DNA of 64,000 bases from contig RPFO01000050.1 in assembly GCA_009746045.1 (NCBI GenBank), forward strand, positions 5,273,728 through 5,337,727. Reading direction: 5' to 3'. The notes beneath the pieces were generated by a model that saw only the letters and a program-made list of their open reading frames with translations, ran no database searches and was not told the origin of the DNA. Numbering within the stretch: position 1 is the first letter of the stretch; every line of letters begins with the position of its first letter. Source of the stretch: Mesostigma viride (Eukaryota; Streptophyta; Mesostigmatophyceae; Mesostigmatales; Mesostigmataceae). The position numbers were made by a program, and so were the translations under genes. This document shows positions 21,926 to 34,205 of this stretch, piece after piece.

Positions 21926-22809
21926 GGCAGGGGCGAGACACATAAGTTATTATTTTTTTTTATAATTCATCCATGTACACGTACAACGAGGGAGCTAGCA
22001 CCCTACCTTGTATCACTGCCTCCCTGTTCTTACGTGCAGGGCCAAGACGTGGACCCTCACCGCCAACCTTGCCAACTTCTACCCCATGCCATGCATTGAG
22101 CTAGCTGAATGCACTTTGGCAATGTTCACAAGTTTCTGGCGTTGTGGCAGTTGGTGATTTCCAACTGGCTGCAACATCTTAAGGCTCCATTCATTGTCAA
22201 TGGTATGCTGGCCAAGCCAGAGATATTGAGTAAGTCAGGACAAGGCCAAGAGGGCCCAGGTCATCAAGGACTTACCCCCCCCTAGCTGCATTGGGGAAGG
22301 AGCGTGTTTGCAAACATGGGAGGCATGCTAGACAATTAGATCGCTAGGGTCGCCAGCACCATAGATATACCATACGACTGTTTGCGTCGGCCTGCCTGTA
22401 TAGATAGCTTACACCGGTATAGGATTGCGTGCACCCATCCCTCCATCCACACCTTGGGGTTAATGCTCCGTGACTCCCGGCCCAACGGGAGCACGAGTTT
22501 AATTAATTCATTAATTAATTGGGTCACTTTCGTAAATCAGTGCATGCATGTACGTCCTGGCTATTATCAGAACACTTGCCCACGCTCCTTAGTATCATAT
22601 GCTCACATGGGTCTTATTGCACCCACACAACTTATTGGTCCGGATTATCACGAGATCTTGTGGACAGCATGTGCTGGCAGTAAATTGCATTAAATTAGAA
22701 TATGACTCCGTTGGGACATCATGTAGCACGTATTCGCTAGCATGCTGATGGGTGGGCGTGAGCGAAGCCACGAAACCTAACTAAGCTAACTCTAAGCTAA
22801 TCTAAAAAA
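21926..22809. other. Non-coding interval between the convergent genes
   Basis: No credible gene. At about 22470-22500 a GTGACTCCCG...CGGGAGCACGAG hairpin precedes TTAATTAA; a closely similar hairpin occurs near 49200 and a weaker one at 17693. Nothing else recognised. Confidence 0.5.
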
Positions 22810-23000
22810 TCAGGGCTCACTCAACATCAGCAAAGCGCCACTTCCTCCTGGGGTGGGGTGGGGGGGCTTGCCCACGGGCGCTGACGTGTGGGCCTGGACA
22901 ATGGTCTGCCACCTCATCCTGTCCTGCATGGCAGTCCAAGCAAGAGCGAGGGAGGAAATGTGTTGTTCAACCAGGGCTGGGACCACTAGGTCGGCTGCCT
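22810..23000 (-). CDS. Possible extra 3' exon of the transposase gene (copy 1)
   Basis: After a good acceptor (TTTCTTCACTTACAG) a 63-codon frame (AADLVVPALVEQHISS...) runs to a stop at 22810. The upstream exon reaches a stop at 23061 before a usable donor in phase, so this may be 3' untranslated sequence. Confidence 0.2.
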
Positions 23001-23060
23001 GTAAGTGAAGAAACAATCCACATGACTTGTCCTCGCCTGCATGTCATGCAAGTTCTTACA

Positions 23061-26000
23061 TCACATCTTGTAGCCACCATGACGAACCAGCAGACCCTGT
23101 TGACGACGAGACTTGAAGAAAGGAGGCGTGTCCCGGTCACAGTCATCAAGGCCGTACACCCGGTTCCCTGCGTTATGGATCAGTTCCCTGTTTCCTTCCT
23201 TCTTGCGATCCCCCTTTCTCATGGGGATTGCAGATGTGGTGCACCTGGGGTCGTGGACAGTCCCGTTGCATTGGTGGACCATCGTCACAGCAGCCGTGAC
23301 ACGATAAATAGGGAAGAGTTCACCGGCTACCGGTTCGGCAGCCTTCTCGAACAAGGGCAGCTGCTGGCGTCTGCTAAACTTGCCCAGTTCTTCGTACCAC
23401 GTGGGCACGATCCACAAATAGGATTTGCCATCATTCCCTTCCACTGACACTACAGCTGTGACTTCACATATCCAATGCTCTCCAGCGTCATCAGCAAGCA
23501 CGTACCGACGCGGATCCTCCGCGGCACCGACTCTGTAGTCCTGCGGCCTGTAAGCATAAGTATGCCCCACCGCCACGGTCGCCTTGTATGTGACTGCCTT
23601 GCGCCATAGCCGCACACCCGGGTCTTCAACTCATTCCACGTCTCCGCCGCCTCGGGAAAATACTCCTTGAAGCGATGCAAGACAATAGCCGGCGTCAAAC
23701 CATGCTGCACGTGCTCCCACTCGATGACCCCATCAGTACCGTTGCGTGTGCTGCGGATCAGAAGCTTGGGGATGCCGCCAAAACATGTCCTTACCCGTCC
23801 CCCAGCACGTCCCTCGGTGTGTTCAACTGTAGGGTACGCAGCCCCGTCCGCCAATGCCACCCCCAGTGTAGCCGTGCCGCTTTGGCCGGAGAGCCAGTCC
23901 TCATGCACACCTCCACTCTTGAACAAGTACTTGGCAGCTGGGCTTGATAGCAGTGCTTCACGCGCCTGTGGAGTCAAGAACTTCTCTGGGTCCTCGAGCC
24001 CCTTGAGTATATTATCCAACGCGTGCTGCCTCTCCCCTGCGAAAACAGCGATGCATGGTGAACGGGGCGATGTATCAATCCTTGCAAACAGTACATGCAG
24101 TGAGCTAGGCTCATTGATTCCTGAACTTAGTGCACGTTGCCCCAGGACACTCACCTCGTAACCTCCTCATGGTGCCTTACAATATGCATAACGTCTACAG
24201 GGTGGGCTGTCAGTGGGCCAGGTTTGGGATCGCCACCTTGCATGTATGCCCTGGAACACACCCGATAGAGGTGGGCCACGGGGGCCATTCTGACATCCAA
24301 AATCACACATCCCAACCCCAAACCCTAACCTATTTTAAACCCTAAGCACAGCCCGGCCCTTATGCATGTACATGTCCACGGTACTAACTCGGCTGGAAGC
24401 TTGCGTTGCACATGAAAATAGCAGCAGGCTGGTAATAATCCTTACATTTCAGCAGCAACCATTTGTCAGCATCTAGGATATGGCGGGCGTTGACGCTTCT
24501 CATCAGGTCCCCAATCATGCCGTGATCCCTCTCAAACGCATGGCCGTCCATATCCCAGAGCCTGCCCACGTCCTTGGTCTGGTGCGCCACATGGAGCCCC
24601 ATATGACAGTTGGCTGTGGCAGCGTTGTGGCCTCGCTCGTTTGCAGTCTTCCCCCTCTGTGCAACCACGCCAGCATTGGCGTACTTTCCACGAGGCCATA
24701 GGGCATTGAAACGTTTCAGGAACTCGCGATACACCTTGTCGGCATTGTCAGCATGCGTCGGGGAAGTGTACTCGCTCAGTACCATCTCCGTCCACTGCGA
24801 TGAAAGCAAACATGAGCAGCATTACATTGAAAGCACGTTTCCAGCCAGTCACGTTTACAATGCGATTATAATATATATTTTTGACTCATGGGGCTTGTAG
24901 ATAAAAACCTAAAACAGCTCACACATCATGAAGTGACATGTCTATGCAAGTGCACATGATGTAGCATACGGGGAATGTTAGGTTGGCAAGGTCTTACCAC
25001 GCAAAGGTCCCGCACCATTTGAGCAGTGCCTCGAACGCGCTGGGGAGGCCGTGCGTTAGGTTCTTTGGCAGACTCCCGCACTCGAAGAATCCATTCCATG
25101 GCATGTGGTACCATCGGCAGGCACTGCAGGAACTGCATGGCCTTGAAGAAAGGGTATCGGGTGAACGGGTTCTTGGGCAATGCGGCCCTTCCGCTGGTGG
25201 TGGGCCACGCTCTCGCATATGCATCACATTCCCGGATCTCATCGGATTTCAGGAGCCGGGTGCAGATGAAAATGAAGACGGTTTTGATGATCCCCAAGCA
25301 CAGCAAGTGAAAGATCTCAATGGGAAACCGTCGAAACCTGTCCCAGTGCCTGAGACCCTGCCATACGGAGGGACGGCTGTGCTTAATACCGTGCTCCGCC
25401 TCCGCCTCCTTCGCGAGCTTGGCCCTGGAAAACGCAATGTGTGGGATGGAAGGCACAAAGTTTCACAATCGGGATACGTCAAAGCATGCAGACCTTGTGG
25501 AATGGTCTACGAAAGCTTGGCAGATATCCGAACCACCACGGCAGACCTTATGCTACAGACCATCTGTGCACGGTCAGACCTTGTTGCTGCCACACACACA
25601 ATTGATGACTGCACACAGGGCGGCGTTGCTTTCCTCCCGCTGGACCTGGGTACCATCCGCCATGCATGCATGGTGCGGTGTGAATGGGTCTACATAAGAC
25701 TGGTAGATGCAACGTGGGGTGCTACCAGACCAATTGTGTTATATAGCATGGAGTTCATGTAGGGTTAACTTACTTCTCACGAGCCGTCAGTCCCTCACGC
25801 TCCATGGTTGCGCACACAGCTCGGTGGCCCTCCTCCGTACGCAGCTCAAGCACCACTTCGGTGTGCCCCCAGAACTCGGAGTGGAGAGTACAAAAGCCGC
25901 AGCCATGATTGCTGCCAGACGCCATGAGCCCCATCTCTGCAAACCGCGCCCCGGAATCTAGCAGCCAAAAAAAGGGTACTCTGACCTCCATCCACGACAC

Positions 26001-27831
26001 AACACCGGTCAGAGGGTCTGCCATTTCCATGGCCACCCCTTGCTGCAGTGGGCGGATCTCGTTATCCAGCAGCCACTTGTTGAAGGCATCCGCATCCACA
26101 TGCTTTGGCCTCAGCGTGACCACGTGATTGCGGGCAGCCGATCGATCCAGCGTTAGGATCCTGAACTGATACGACACCACATCGGCATCCGTATTGTCAG
26201 TGATCTTGAAGCTATCCATCCAAAGCACGATTGGGATCACAACGACGGGCAAGCCCAGCCGCGGGCGGGCCTGACACTTGCGGAGGGGGCCCTTCTGCCA
26301 GTCCCTGAAATCACCTATGGGCTGCATCAAAGGGTGGCCATGGGGATCCCTTAGATCATTCCCATCAGCATCTGTTTCCACGATGCCCCCGGTCGTGACT
26401 CCGTATGTCCGTGACAAGAAGTAGTCGTGTTTCCCAACTGTGCCCTCTTGCTCCATTTCCGCGAAGTCTTCTTCAGAGTGAACCCTGATATGGCGCTTGT
26501 AGGTCCCTGCCTCCACCAATTCCGTCCAGTTGCATGCAAATAGCTCCTTCTCATGAAACCCGGGGCTTCCCCTTTTCAGGTGCGTGTGTCGCCACTTGTT
26601 GGCATACAAGTACTGCACCTCGAAGAGCACCTTGACAGAATCCGAGAGCTTGTCGTCACGCTGGTACAGGACGCCGGTCAGCCTCACCGGGGCCCCATAA
26701 GGCTTGCCTTTGTTCACACCGTCCTCAGTCACCGAGACCTCGAGGAAGTCACCGACCGTGAACGTCTGGCCGGATAGCGCTATCCCACGAAGGCGGCACA
26801 GAGGATGGTCGTGGAAGAAGGTACTCATGTGGAAACCTGTGCGCCGGCCATCCGCAAGCACCTCGGGCCGCACATGCAGGTGGCGCGTGACATTGTGCTG
26901 GCGTAGCAGATGTTGAAGCCGGGTCTTGATGCTGCACGTGTGGGCGACAGAGCCGTTAGGGAGTTCAATTCGCGTGACATGGTGCGTTGGGAGCTCCTTT
27001 TCCACCTTCCTGACCACAGGGAGCGTGAGCCGGTCGGCATCTTCCGATCGGTACTTGGGGTCTTGTCTCATGGCAGTTCTGCACAGCACGCCTTCGTCAG
27101 TCCGAGAATCGATTCGCTTATGGTATGCAAACTCCAGAAACTCCGAGTGCGACCGAAAGATCCCGTACCCAGTCTCATTTCCCTGGCCGTCTGTTGGGGC
27201 CGAAGGCACTGAGCATGGATCAGGAGCTGCCACCGTCATGCGCCCGTCTATTTTCCCCCCTGGACAATGGCTAAGTCTCCGTTGCACGGCGGGCTCCTCA
27301 ACGGAGTCAGCACTATTCCCGCCGTCGCCTCCATCCCCTGATTCAGTTGCATCCACTTCATCTGACCCAGCGTCGCGCGACAGAGCCCTCCCAGCGTCAA
27401 CATCATCCAAGTGCAGCGTTATCCACCAACTCGTCCTCAACGTCCTCATCGCAGTTGTTGATGCCAATGACGGTGTGAGCCACGGCGATGTCTTGACGCT
27501 TTTTTCTTGCTGAAGAGATACCGGTGCGGCATTTGTAATCGCTTCCTTCGACGGGAATAATTAGGCACCCTGAAACCGTCCCGGTGGAGGGTCGTCCGTG
27601 CCTTTCATCATAAGGCTCAAAGACACCGACGACCAGCCATGCAGCTAAAGCCACTGTTTGAGTTCCTGTGCCGAGGGTCCTCCACTCCCTTGAGTATCCT
27701 AGTATCCAGCGTGTAGTTCTTCTTGCCTGCGTTAATTGGGCAATGAACGGTAATTCAACAAGGCGAACCCTAAACATTAATTCCATGCATTCGGCCTGGC
27801 CAAGTTTTGCGCTGTGCCGCCGCCACTTCAC
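23061..27831 (-). CDS. Tnp2/TNPD-like CACTA transposase (copy 1)
   Basis: Multi-exon DDE-type transposase. Junctions that keep frame: exon to 25774, exon 25424-24998, exon 24794-24446, exon from 24036; donors GTAAGT, GTAAGA and GTAAGG, acceptors TTCCAG, TCGCAG and TTCGCAG. Family landmarks in order: IPIVLWMDSFKI; FFWLLDSGARFAEM followed by GCGFC (C-x2-C); HGIKHSRPSVW and IFHLLCLGIIK (the D-x2-H block, here E-x2-H); NCHMGLHVAH and HAFERDHG (candidate catalytic Glu); then a C-terminal VPTWYEELG...IYRV segment. The N-terminus is acidic and its frame breaks near 27413. A second break near 23615 (an extra TG) is shared by both copies. Convergent with the kinase and divergent from the coiled-coil gene. 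Probably inactive as assembled. Confidence 0.75.
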
Positions 27832-27956
27832 GAACCACGGTAATGACGTTTATATAATATAAGCCCTAACCTACTGTGATATAATGAAGTTGGTGTCACG
27901 TGAGCACAGGACCTTCAATTGCTATTCTCCAAGTGGCAGGGATTATTAGGACTATC

Positions 27957-28285
27957 TACTCCACACTAAGCTATGTACTCGAGTCATGACGCGGTGAGAC
28001 ACGCCCGTATTACATAGGAAGGAGTGACTATGTACTCCGGACTATGTACTCCAAGAGTACATAGTCCGGAGTGACTATGTACTCCAAGAGTACATAGTCC
28101 GGAGTACATATGATCCGGGATTTCCGAATAGGGGACTGCCGACGCGGTGAGACACGCCCGTATTACATAGGAAGGAGTGACTATTTACTCCACACTATGT
28201 ACTCCAAGAGTACATAGGGTGGCACACTATGTACTCCAAGAGTACATAGTGTCTCCAATGCAGCAGCACTCCGCTATGTACTCGA
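27957..28285. promoter_or_regulatory. Palindromic repeat array between a divergent gene pair (right, copy 1)
   Basis: Same hairpins and core as the left array, in inverted orientation and with only about two units. It lies between the transposase start (about 27.8 kb, minus) and the coiled-coil gene start (28485, plus). The outer edge GTGTCTCCAATGCAG mirrors the left array's CTTGCATTGGAGGCAC. Confidence 0.6.
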
Positions 28286-28484
28286 CTCATGACGACTGCC
28301 CGAAGCAGCTCCTCTGCGAGTGAGCCACGTGGACCGGGGCCGACGCGTCGCCTTGATTTTTGAATTTCCGAACGCGCCAGACCATACCGCTGCGTTACAT
28401 TTTGCACGAGCGCACGCTTGAAAGCCTCACCAGTGCCCAGAACGCAGCACCAGTGCAGAACGCAACAAAGCAGCGGAAGTGAAT

Positions 28485-30050
28485 ATGGGAAAGCGCCGGA
28501 ATGACATGGCGGCCGCAAAGGGTGCAGCCACAACAAAGGGCATGGTCTCGGCACGCGATGCCACAGCGAGAAAGAAGGCCAGGCGGGCCGACGTGGAAAA
28601 GGACGACCACTGGGGGAAGCAGGAGGCGGAGAACCTGGAGTCGGAGGAGGACTTACAAACCTCCCGACGAGGACGACCAGGACGACGACTATGACGACGA
28701 TGAGTTGGACACCACGCCTCAGAAGGGTAGGCAGGACAAGGGCTCGGGCAGCAAGGGGAAGACTAGGAAAGCTGAGGCAGGCAGCGGGGGCGCTACTCGT
28801 AGCAGGCTGGACCCTAGCGGGACAGCCGCGGACGTCCGCCAACTCAAGAGCGACATGGCGAAGCAGAAAGAAATGACCGACAAGATGTATGAGATGCTTC
28901 AACAGTTACTGGACCAGGGTCGGCAGCCCCGGTCGCAGGAGGCCACGCCCACGCAGCCGACCCGGCTTTCCAGTGCCTCAGGTCCTGAGGGGAGCCCGGC
29001 GAGCGACGCTCGCGGCTCGATCGACGCTGGCTTCGTTCCAGTCTTCGAATGGGTAAACCCCTCTGCTGTATTAGGGGAACCCTTTAAAGTGCATCATGCG
29101 ATTTTTCTACGCGTCGTTTGCATTCCGTATGGTTCTCCTTGGAGTTGTTTGGGGTGATTATGATCTACGAAATGCAAATGCAATCAACAGTACTTGTCAC
29201 GTGTGTCGTTGCAATTCTGGTTGTGTGTTTTGTTTGGGTCTCGCAGTGGAAAAAGAAGGAGATCCAGGCTGCGTTTGACGACATGGATGGCCACTTTCTC
29301 ACCCCTGAGGCCATGGACCAGGAGGATGACGGGGGGCTGTGGAAGAAGTATGTTGCCATCGTGGCGGACGTGGCCATCCAGAACAAGTACATGCCAGCGG
29401 GCAGGAGGGAGGCCGCCGCCAAGCACGCAGCATCGGCGATGCGATGCCACCTGACATCGGGGAGGTCCAATGCCAAGAAGCAGATTCGAAAGATGACGCT
29501 AGACAACAAGAAGTACGTTGAGGCGGCGGCAGCGCCACCCGGCGACATCCGCTCCAAGGGGCGTAAACGCCTGGTGTATGACGTAAGTGTATGACTTATG
29601 GGGTCACTTTAATGCTCAACTAGGTTTAATGGGTGGTGGCCTGTCGAGGAACGTGTGGTCTAAAAACGATATGGTAAAGCCTTGCTGTTCTTCCTTGTGC
29701 CCTTTGCAACATCATGCATTATATATCCATGATGTCGTATGCATTACATTCTACACTTGCTCACTGTCATGTATGTGTGTACGCTTGCAATTGGACTTGC
29801 TCGTGGTGTCAATGCGCAGTTCCTCCTTCGCAAGTTCAAGCACTGGAACGTGGACACGATGAAGCAGCGAAAGGTCCTGATTGACCATGTCGGCCTTGTG
29901 GTAGACTCCGTGTGGGAAGCTGAGGCTGACATGAGGGCCAAATCAGCTAGCGGCCTCGTGGCGAGGAAGTTTCTGACCACCGCTGACGCAGCCAAGTTCG
30001 ATGCAGACCTGGACGACCTCATTGAGGAGGAAGCACTGGACGAGTGCTGA
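28485..30050 (+). CDS. Charged coiled-coil protein of unknown function (copy 1)
   Basis: Three exons: 28485-29052, 29247-29582 and 29820-30050, with donors GTAAAC and GTAAGT and acceptors TCGCAG and GCGCAG. The start is basic (MGKRRNDMAA, ARKKARRADVEK), followed by an acidic run (DDQDDDYDDDE), a coiled coil (QLKSDMAKQKEMTDKMYEML), a helical middle (LWKKYVAIVADVAIQNKYMP) and an acidic end (DADLDDLIEEEALDEC). In this copy exon 1 has a net loss of 2 bp near 28666 that shifts the frame through the acidic run. Copy 2 is intact there but lacks a G near 42676. A combined model has about 378 residues. Accessory transposition factor (TNPA-like) is only a guess from position. Confidence 0.5.
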
Positions 30051-30325
30051 TAAATGGCATTAGCGGAAGACAATAATGACTATCCACAACTTGTGCACGG
30101 TATACAATGGCATCAGGCCATGCCTTGGCTGGACCCCAAGTCCAGGCTTACCACCAGCTGGTAATGTTACGCTAGGTGGAACCTTGTATTATGGCAGGAC
30201 CTTGAAGACATTGATGATGATACTGCCTTTGAATACTCTGTGTTTTTCTGATGTGAGCCAATGATGCTATGTGTTTTATCATGGTGGGCCGCACCTTGTC
30301 TTTTACACTTACACTTATGGTTCTC
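30051..30325. other. Non-coding 3' flank of the coiled-coil gene (copy 1)
   Basis: A/T-rich and no credible frame. The TOC1-like element begins at 30326. Confidence 0.4.
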
Positions 30326-31425
30326 TGAATCGGATTTCTTTGAAAAGAGTTTCTCGAAGTGAGGCGGGGAATAAGGCCGCTCACGGGAGCCGCCTGGATG
30401 GTCGGCTGAACCGGGCGGGTTTGGCAGATGTAACCGGATTTGGCTAATGGCTGGCGACCTGGAATTGTTAGTAGGGGCAGTGGCCCTATTGTGCTACAAT
30501 CTCGAAACAATCTTATGCTTAAAGTTTGACAGGGCCGGGTTTGTTGAACCGGTTTGTTGAATGATAATTAGAACCTTTCGGAAAGGGTATTTGATTGGTT
30601 GTTGTTTTTGTGGTACGGTAGGTGTCGCTACATTCTCAGGTTGGCGTGTTAAGTTAAGCTCGGTTGCTGATGTCAGCCCCGTGCTAGGGCAGTTTGACTA
30701 CTTTGGCGGCGTAGTGACATTGTTGTGGTCTTTTTTCTTGTAAACGTTGGCTGAGCGCCGACGGCTGAGGCTATGGCGGTACAAGAAGTGCCTCACCAGC
30801 CTTGCGCTCAGCATGGGTGCGGGGCTAAAATTTGTTAACCAAATTTCCGGCATCCGTGATCCCTGGCTGCTTAAGGCGGTTGGGATTCATGGCTGCCACT
30901 GGCCCGGAATTAATGTCCGGGTGATCGGGGTTTAAATGCGAAGCGGGGGCTGATGCATTATTGCTGGTTTGTTTGAAAGAAACGGCCAGCTGGCCGGGTT
31001 GGGCAAGGGCTAGCTTGCTTGATGGTTCCGTACCTGGGGATGCTTGCGCCTCGGGTTGGGCTGTCGGCAGGCTGGCCTGCCTTTGAGTTGTCTCGTACCT
31101 GGAAATGCTTGCATTCCGGGTTGGGCTTGGCTTGAGGGCCGCCGCGGCTCGGGGGGGTAAAAAATTTAAGTCACCGTTGTGGGACACGGAGCCTCGGCGC
31201 AGGAGGCAAGGGCTGAAAACCAACTTGATTTCGTAATCAGTGGTATTTCCACTTTTTTGTACGGAAGGAGTGTTTATGTGCTCGGCACTAGGTTGGTTGC
31301 TCTTCAAAAAAGTTGTAAACTGGGCGTCGGCTGGAATCAGCGGCGCCAGTCAGCAGCTTTTGTTTTGACTTTGTGTTCCGCGACAGCACCCCTTAGCGGA
31401 CCAGAGAAGAGGTCGGCAACGAGGT
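30326..31425 (+). mobile_element. TOC1-like split-repeat element, truncated by the gap (copy 1)
   Basis: Corresponds to A1 plus part of the interior of the complete element at 44404-46398. The N gap removes B1-A2-B2. A 160-codon minus-strand frame (30825-31307) is Pro/Ala/Gln-rich with no domain and is not called as a gene. Confidence 0.7.
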
Positions 31426-31549
31426 NNNNNNNNNNNNNNNNNNNNNNNNNNNNNNNNNNNNNNNNNNNNNNNNNNNNNNNNNNNNNNNNNNNNNNNNNNN
31501 NNNNNNNNNNNNNNNNNNNNNNNNNNNNNNNNNNNNNNNNNNNNNNNNN
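31426..31549. other. Assembly gap, 124 N
   Basis: Unknown bases between the two 14-kb copies. The sequence before it matches copy 2 near 45503 and the sequence after it matches copy 1 at 17459. Confidence 1.
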
Positions 31550-32278
31550 GCACCTGCACCAGCATGATCTCTCAAGCTCAAGGAGGGCCTGGCATGTGCT
31601 GGAAGATCAGCATGGCTATACAAAGGCTAGGGCACAGGCATGAGCATGAGACAGTGACCGTAGTTGGGGTTGTATTCATTCACCCTCACGACCTGTGTGT
31701 AATTAAGTGATTATTTATTCATTGATTGATGTCTTGGGAAGACGCCTGGACTATAACTTAATTGGGGAATTCAGTGCTGCGTGGTCCCCAACGGGGACAC
31801 GAGAATAATCATCCAGATTGATTAATAAACTCAGCGATCAATTATGTGAGACTACCATTGCAAAGCAAGCCTGATATGAAACAGTTGATTATTACAAGTA
31901 CTCCAGTTAATCAACTAAAATTGCATGTGGTTGCGTTGGGGAGCCGCGGACCATGAAGCCCTCGAATTTCACGAAATTAGTTGCCCCACTTATGATGAAA
32001 TGAAAATGCTAACGGTTGCAATGGTGCTAACGGTTACTGAAAGCATGCCACAGCCTACAATTGCTGACCAGGCTCACTGATGGGTATAATTATGAGCTGA
32101 TCAGTAGTAGTAAAGACTCCTGGCACAGCAGTCCTTCAGGGGATATATACATGCTGGTTCACGAGATCGTAATGTGGATGGATCTGCAAGCGTACCAGGG
32201 AAACACATATCATATAGTATCGCAGGATAAGTCTTAGGCCATCTGTATGCATACCAAACTGCTGTCTATGTCAGTAAA

Positions 32279-32639
<361 letters not shown>

Positions 32640-32648
32640 ATAAAGTGT

Positions 32649-32978
32649 TTACCTTTTTGTCATTCCGTGCAAACAGATCTTCACATGTACGTCAGCGTTG
32701 CAAGTAGCGCAGCAGCAATTCTTTTTGGGACAAGCTTCGTCTAAAAGTATAGTTTTGTTAGGATCGGAAGTCTGAACGTCCCGGCTGTGACCGCTGGTTG
32801 TCTCTGGCACCACAATAACGTTGGCGCCTGGCGTCATTGGGATCGATGAGTCATTGGGATCACACGACGCACTTCCCTTACTGCCAGGAGGACCACTGGG
32901 GCGCGTTTTCTTCATAGGACCCTTTCCCTTGCTGCCGCCAGCCGAAGCGGCTCCATTATGCTTGGGCTTTCGAGCCAT
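32649..32978 (-). CDS. Small basic Cys-rich protein, probable first exon (copy 2)
   Basis: Identical in translation to 18577-18906, with the same donor-like end before the CAGG array. Confidence 0.4.
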   Translation of the reverse strand: MARKPKHNGAASAGGSKGKGPMKKTRPSGPPGSKGSASCDPNDSSIPMTPGANVIVVPETTSGHSRDVQTSDPNKTILLDEACPKKNCCCATCNADVHVKICLHGMTKR

Positions 32979-33142
32979 ACCTCGCGTCTTTCCTGTTGAA
33001 AACACCCGTGTGTCCTGCGAAATAACACAGCCGCTCAGCCGGTGATCAACGTTAAGCTACGCCGGCAGCTTCCCCCCTCCCTATAAAGATTTATCCAACT
33101 ATATTAAAAACCAACAGAGAATACCTGCTTGCATTGGAGGCA

Positions 33143-33975
33143 CTATGTACTCCACACTATGTACTCTTGGAGTACATAGTGTGGATTACATAGTCACTCC
33201 TTCCTATGTAATAAGGGCGTGTCTCACCGCGTCGGCAGTCCCTATTCGGAAATCCCGGATCATATGTACTCCGGACTATGTACTCTTGGAGTACATAGTC
33301 ACTCCGGACTATGTACTTTGGAGTACATAGTCCGGAGTACATAGTCACTCCTTCCTATGTAATAAGGGCGTGTCTCACCGCGTCGGCAGTCCCCTATTCG
33401 GAAATCCCGGATCATATGTACTCCGGACTATGTACTCTTGGAGTACATAGTCACTCCGGACTATGTACTCTTGGAGTACATAGTCCGGAGTACATAGTCA
33501 CTCCTTCCTATGTAATACGGGCGTGTCTCACCGCGTCGGCAGTCCCCTATTCGGAAATCCCGGATCATATGTACTCCGGACTATGTACTCTTGGAGTACA
33601 TAGTCACTCCGGACTATGTACTCTTGGAGTACATAGTCCGGAGTACATAGTCACTCCTTCCTATGTAATACGGGCGTGTCTCACCGCGTCGGCAGTCCCC
33701 TATTCGGAAATCCCGGATCATATGTACTCCGGACTATGTACTCTTGGAGTACATAGTCACTCCGGACTATGTACTCTTGGAGTACATAGTCCGGAGTACA
33801 TAGTCACTCCTTCCTATGTAATACGGGCGTGTCTCACCGCGTCGGCAGTCCCCTATTCGGAAATCCCGGATCATATGTACTCCGGACTATGTACTCTTGG
33901 AGTACATAGTGTGCCACCCTATGTACTCTTGGAGTACATAGGGTGGAGTACATAGTCACTCCTTCCTATGTAATA
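33143..33975. promoter_or_regulatory. Palindromic repeat array, left (copy 2)
   Basis: Same five-unit structure as 19071-19905. Small length differences fall in loops and in CCC runs. Confidence 0.6.
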
Positions 33976-34205
33976 CCGGAGTAATCATGCGTAATCATGC
34001 GTAATCATGCGTAATCATGCGTAATCATGCGTAATCATCAGAGTATCATCAGAGTAATCATCAGAGTAATCATCGTCCAGACAAGCTGCACTGCCCCTAA
34101 GACCCTAAGTTACACAAGATGATGGAGTAGTTTGGTGTTGAAAGGGAAGGTCGAAAGCCTGCGCTTAATGCACCACCCGTAATTACGAGCGAAAGTACAG
34201 CCACC

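Noticed and set aside
24300-24345. Telomere-like CCCTAA words
   Set aside because: Only two or three imperfect CCCTAA words; no tandem array.
24983-25762. 259-codon plus-strand frame
   Set aside because: It overlaps transposase exon 25424-24998, whose splice sites and family motifs on the minus strand are much better supported.
30825-31307. 160-codon minus-strand frame in the TOC1-like interior
   Set aside because: Pro/Ala/Gln-rich, no domain, and inside a non-autonomous element; probably chance.
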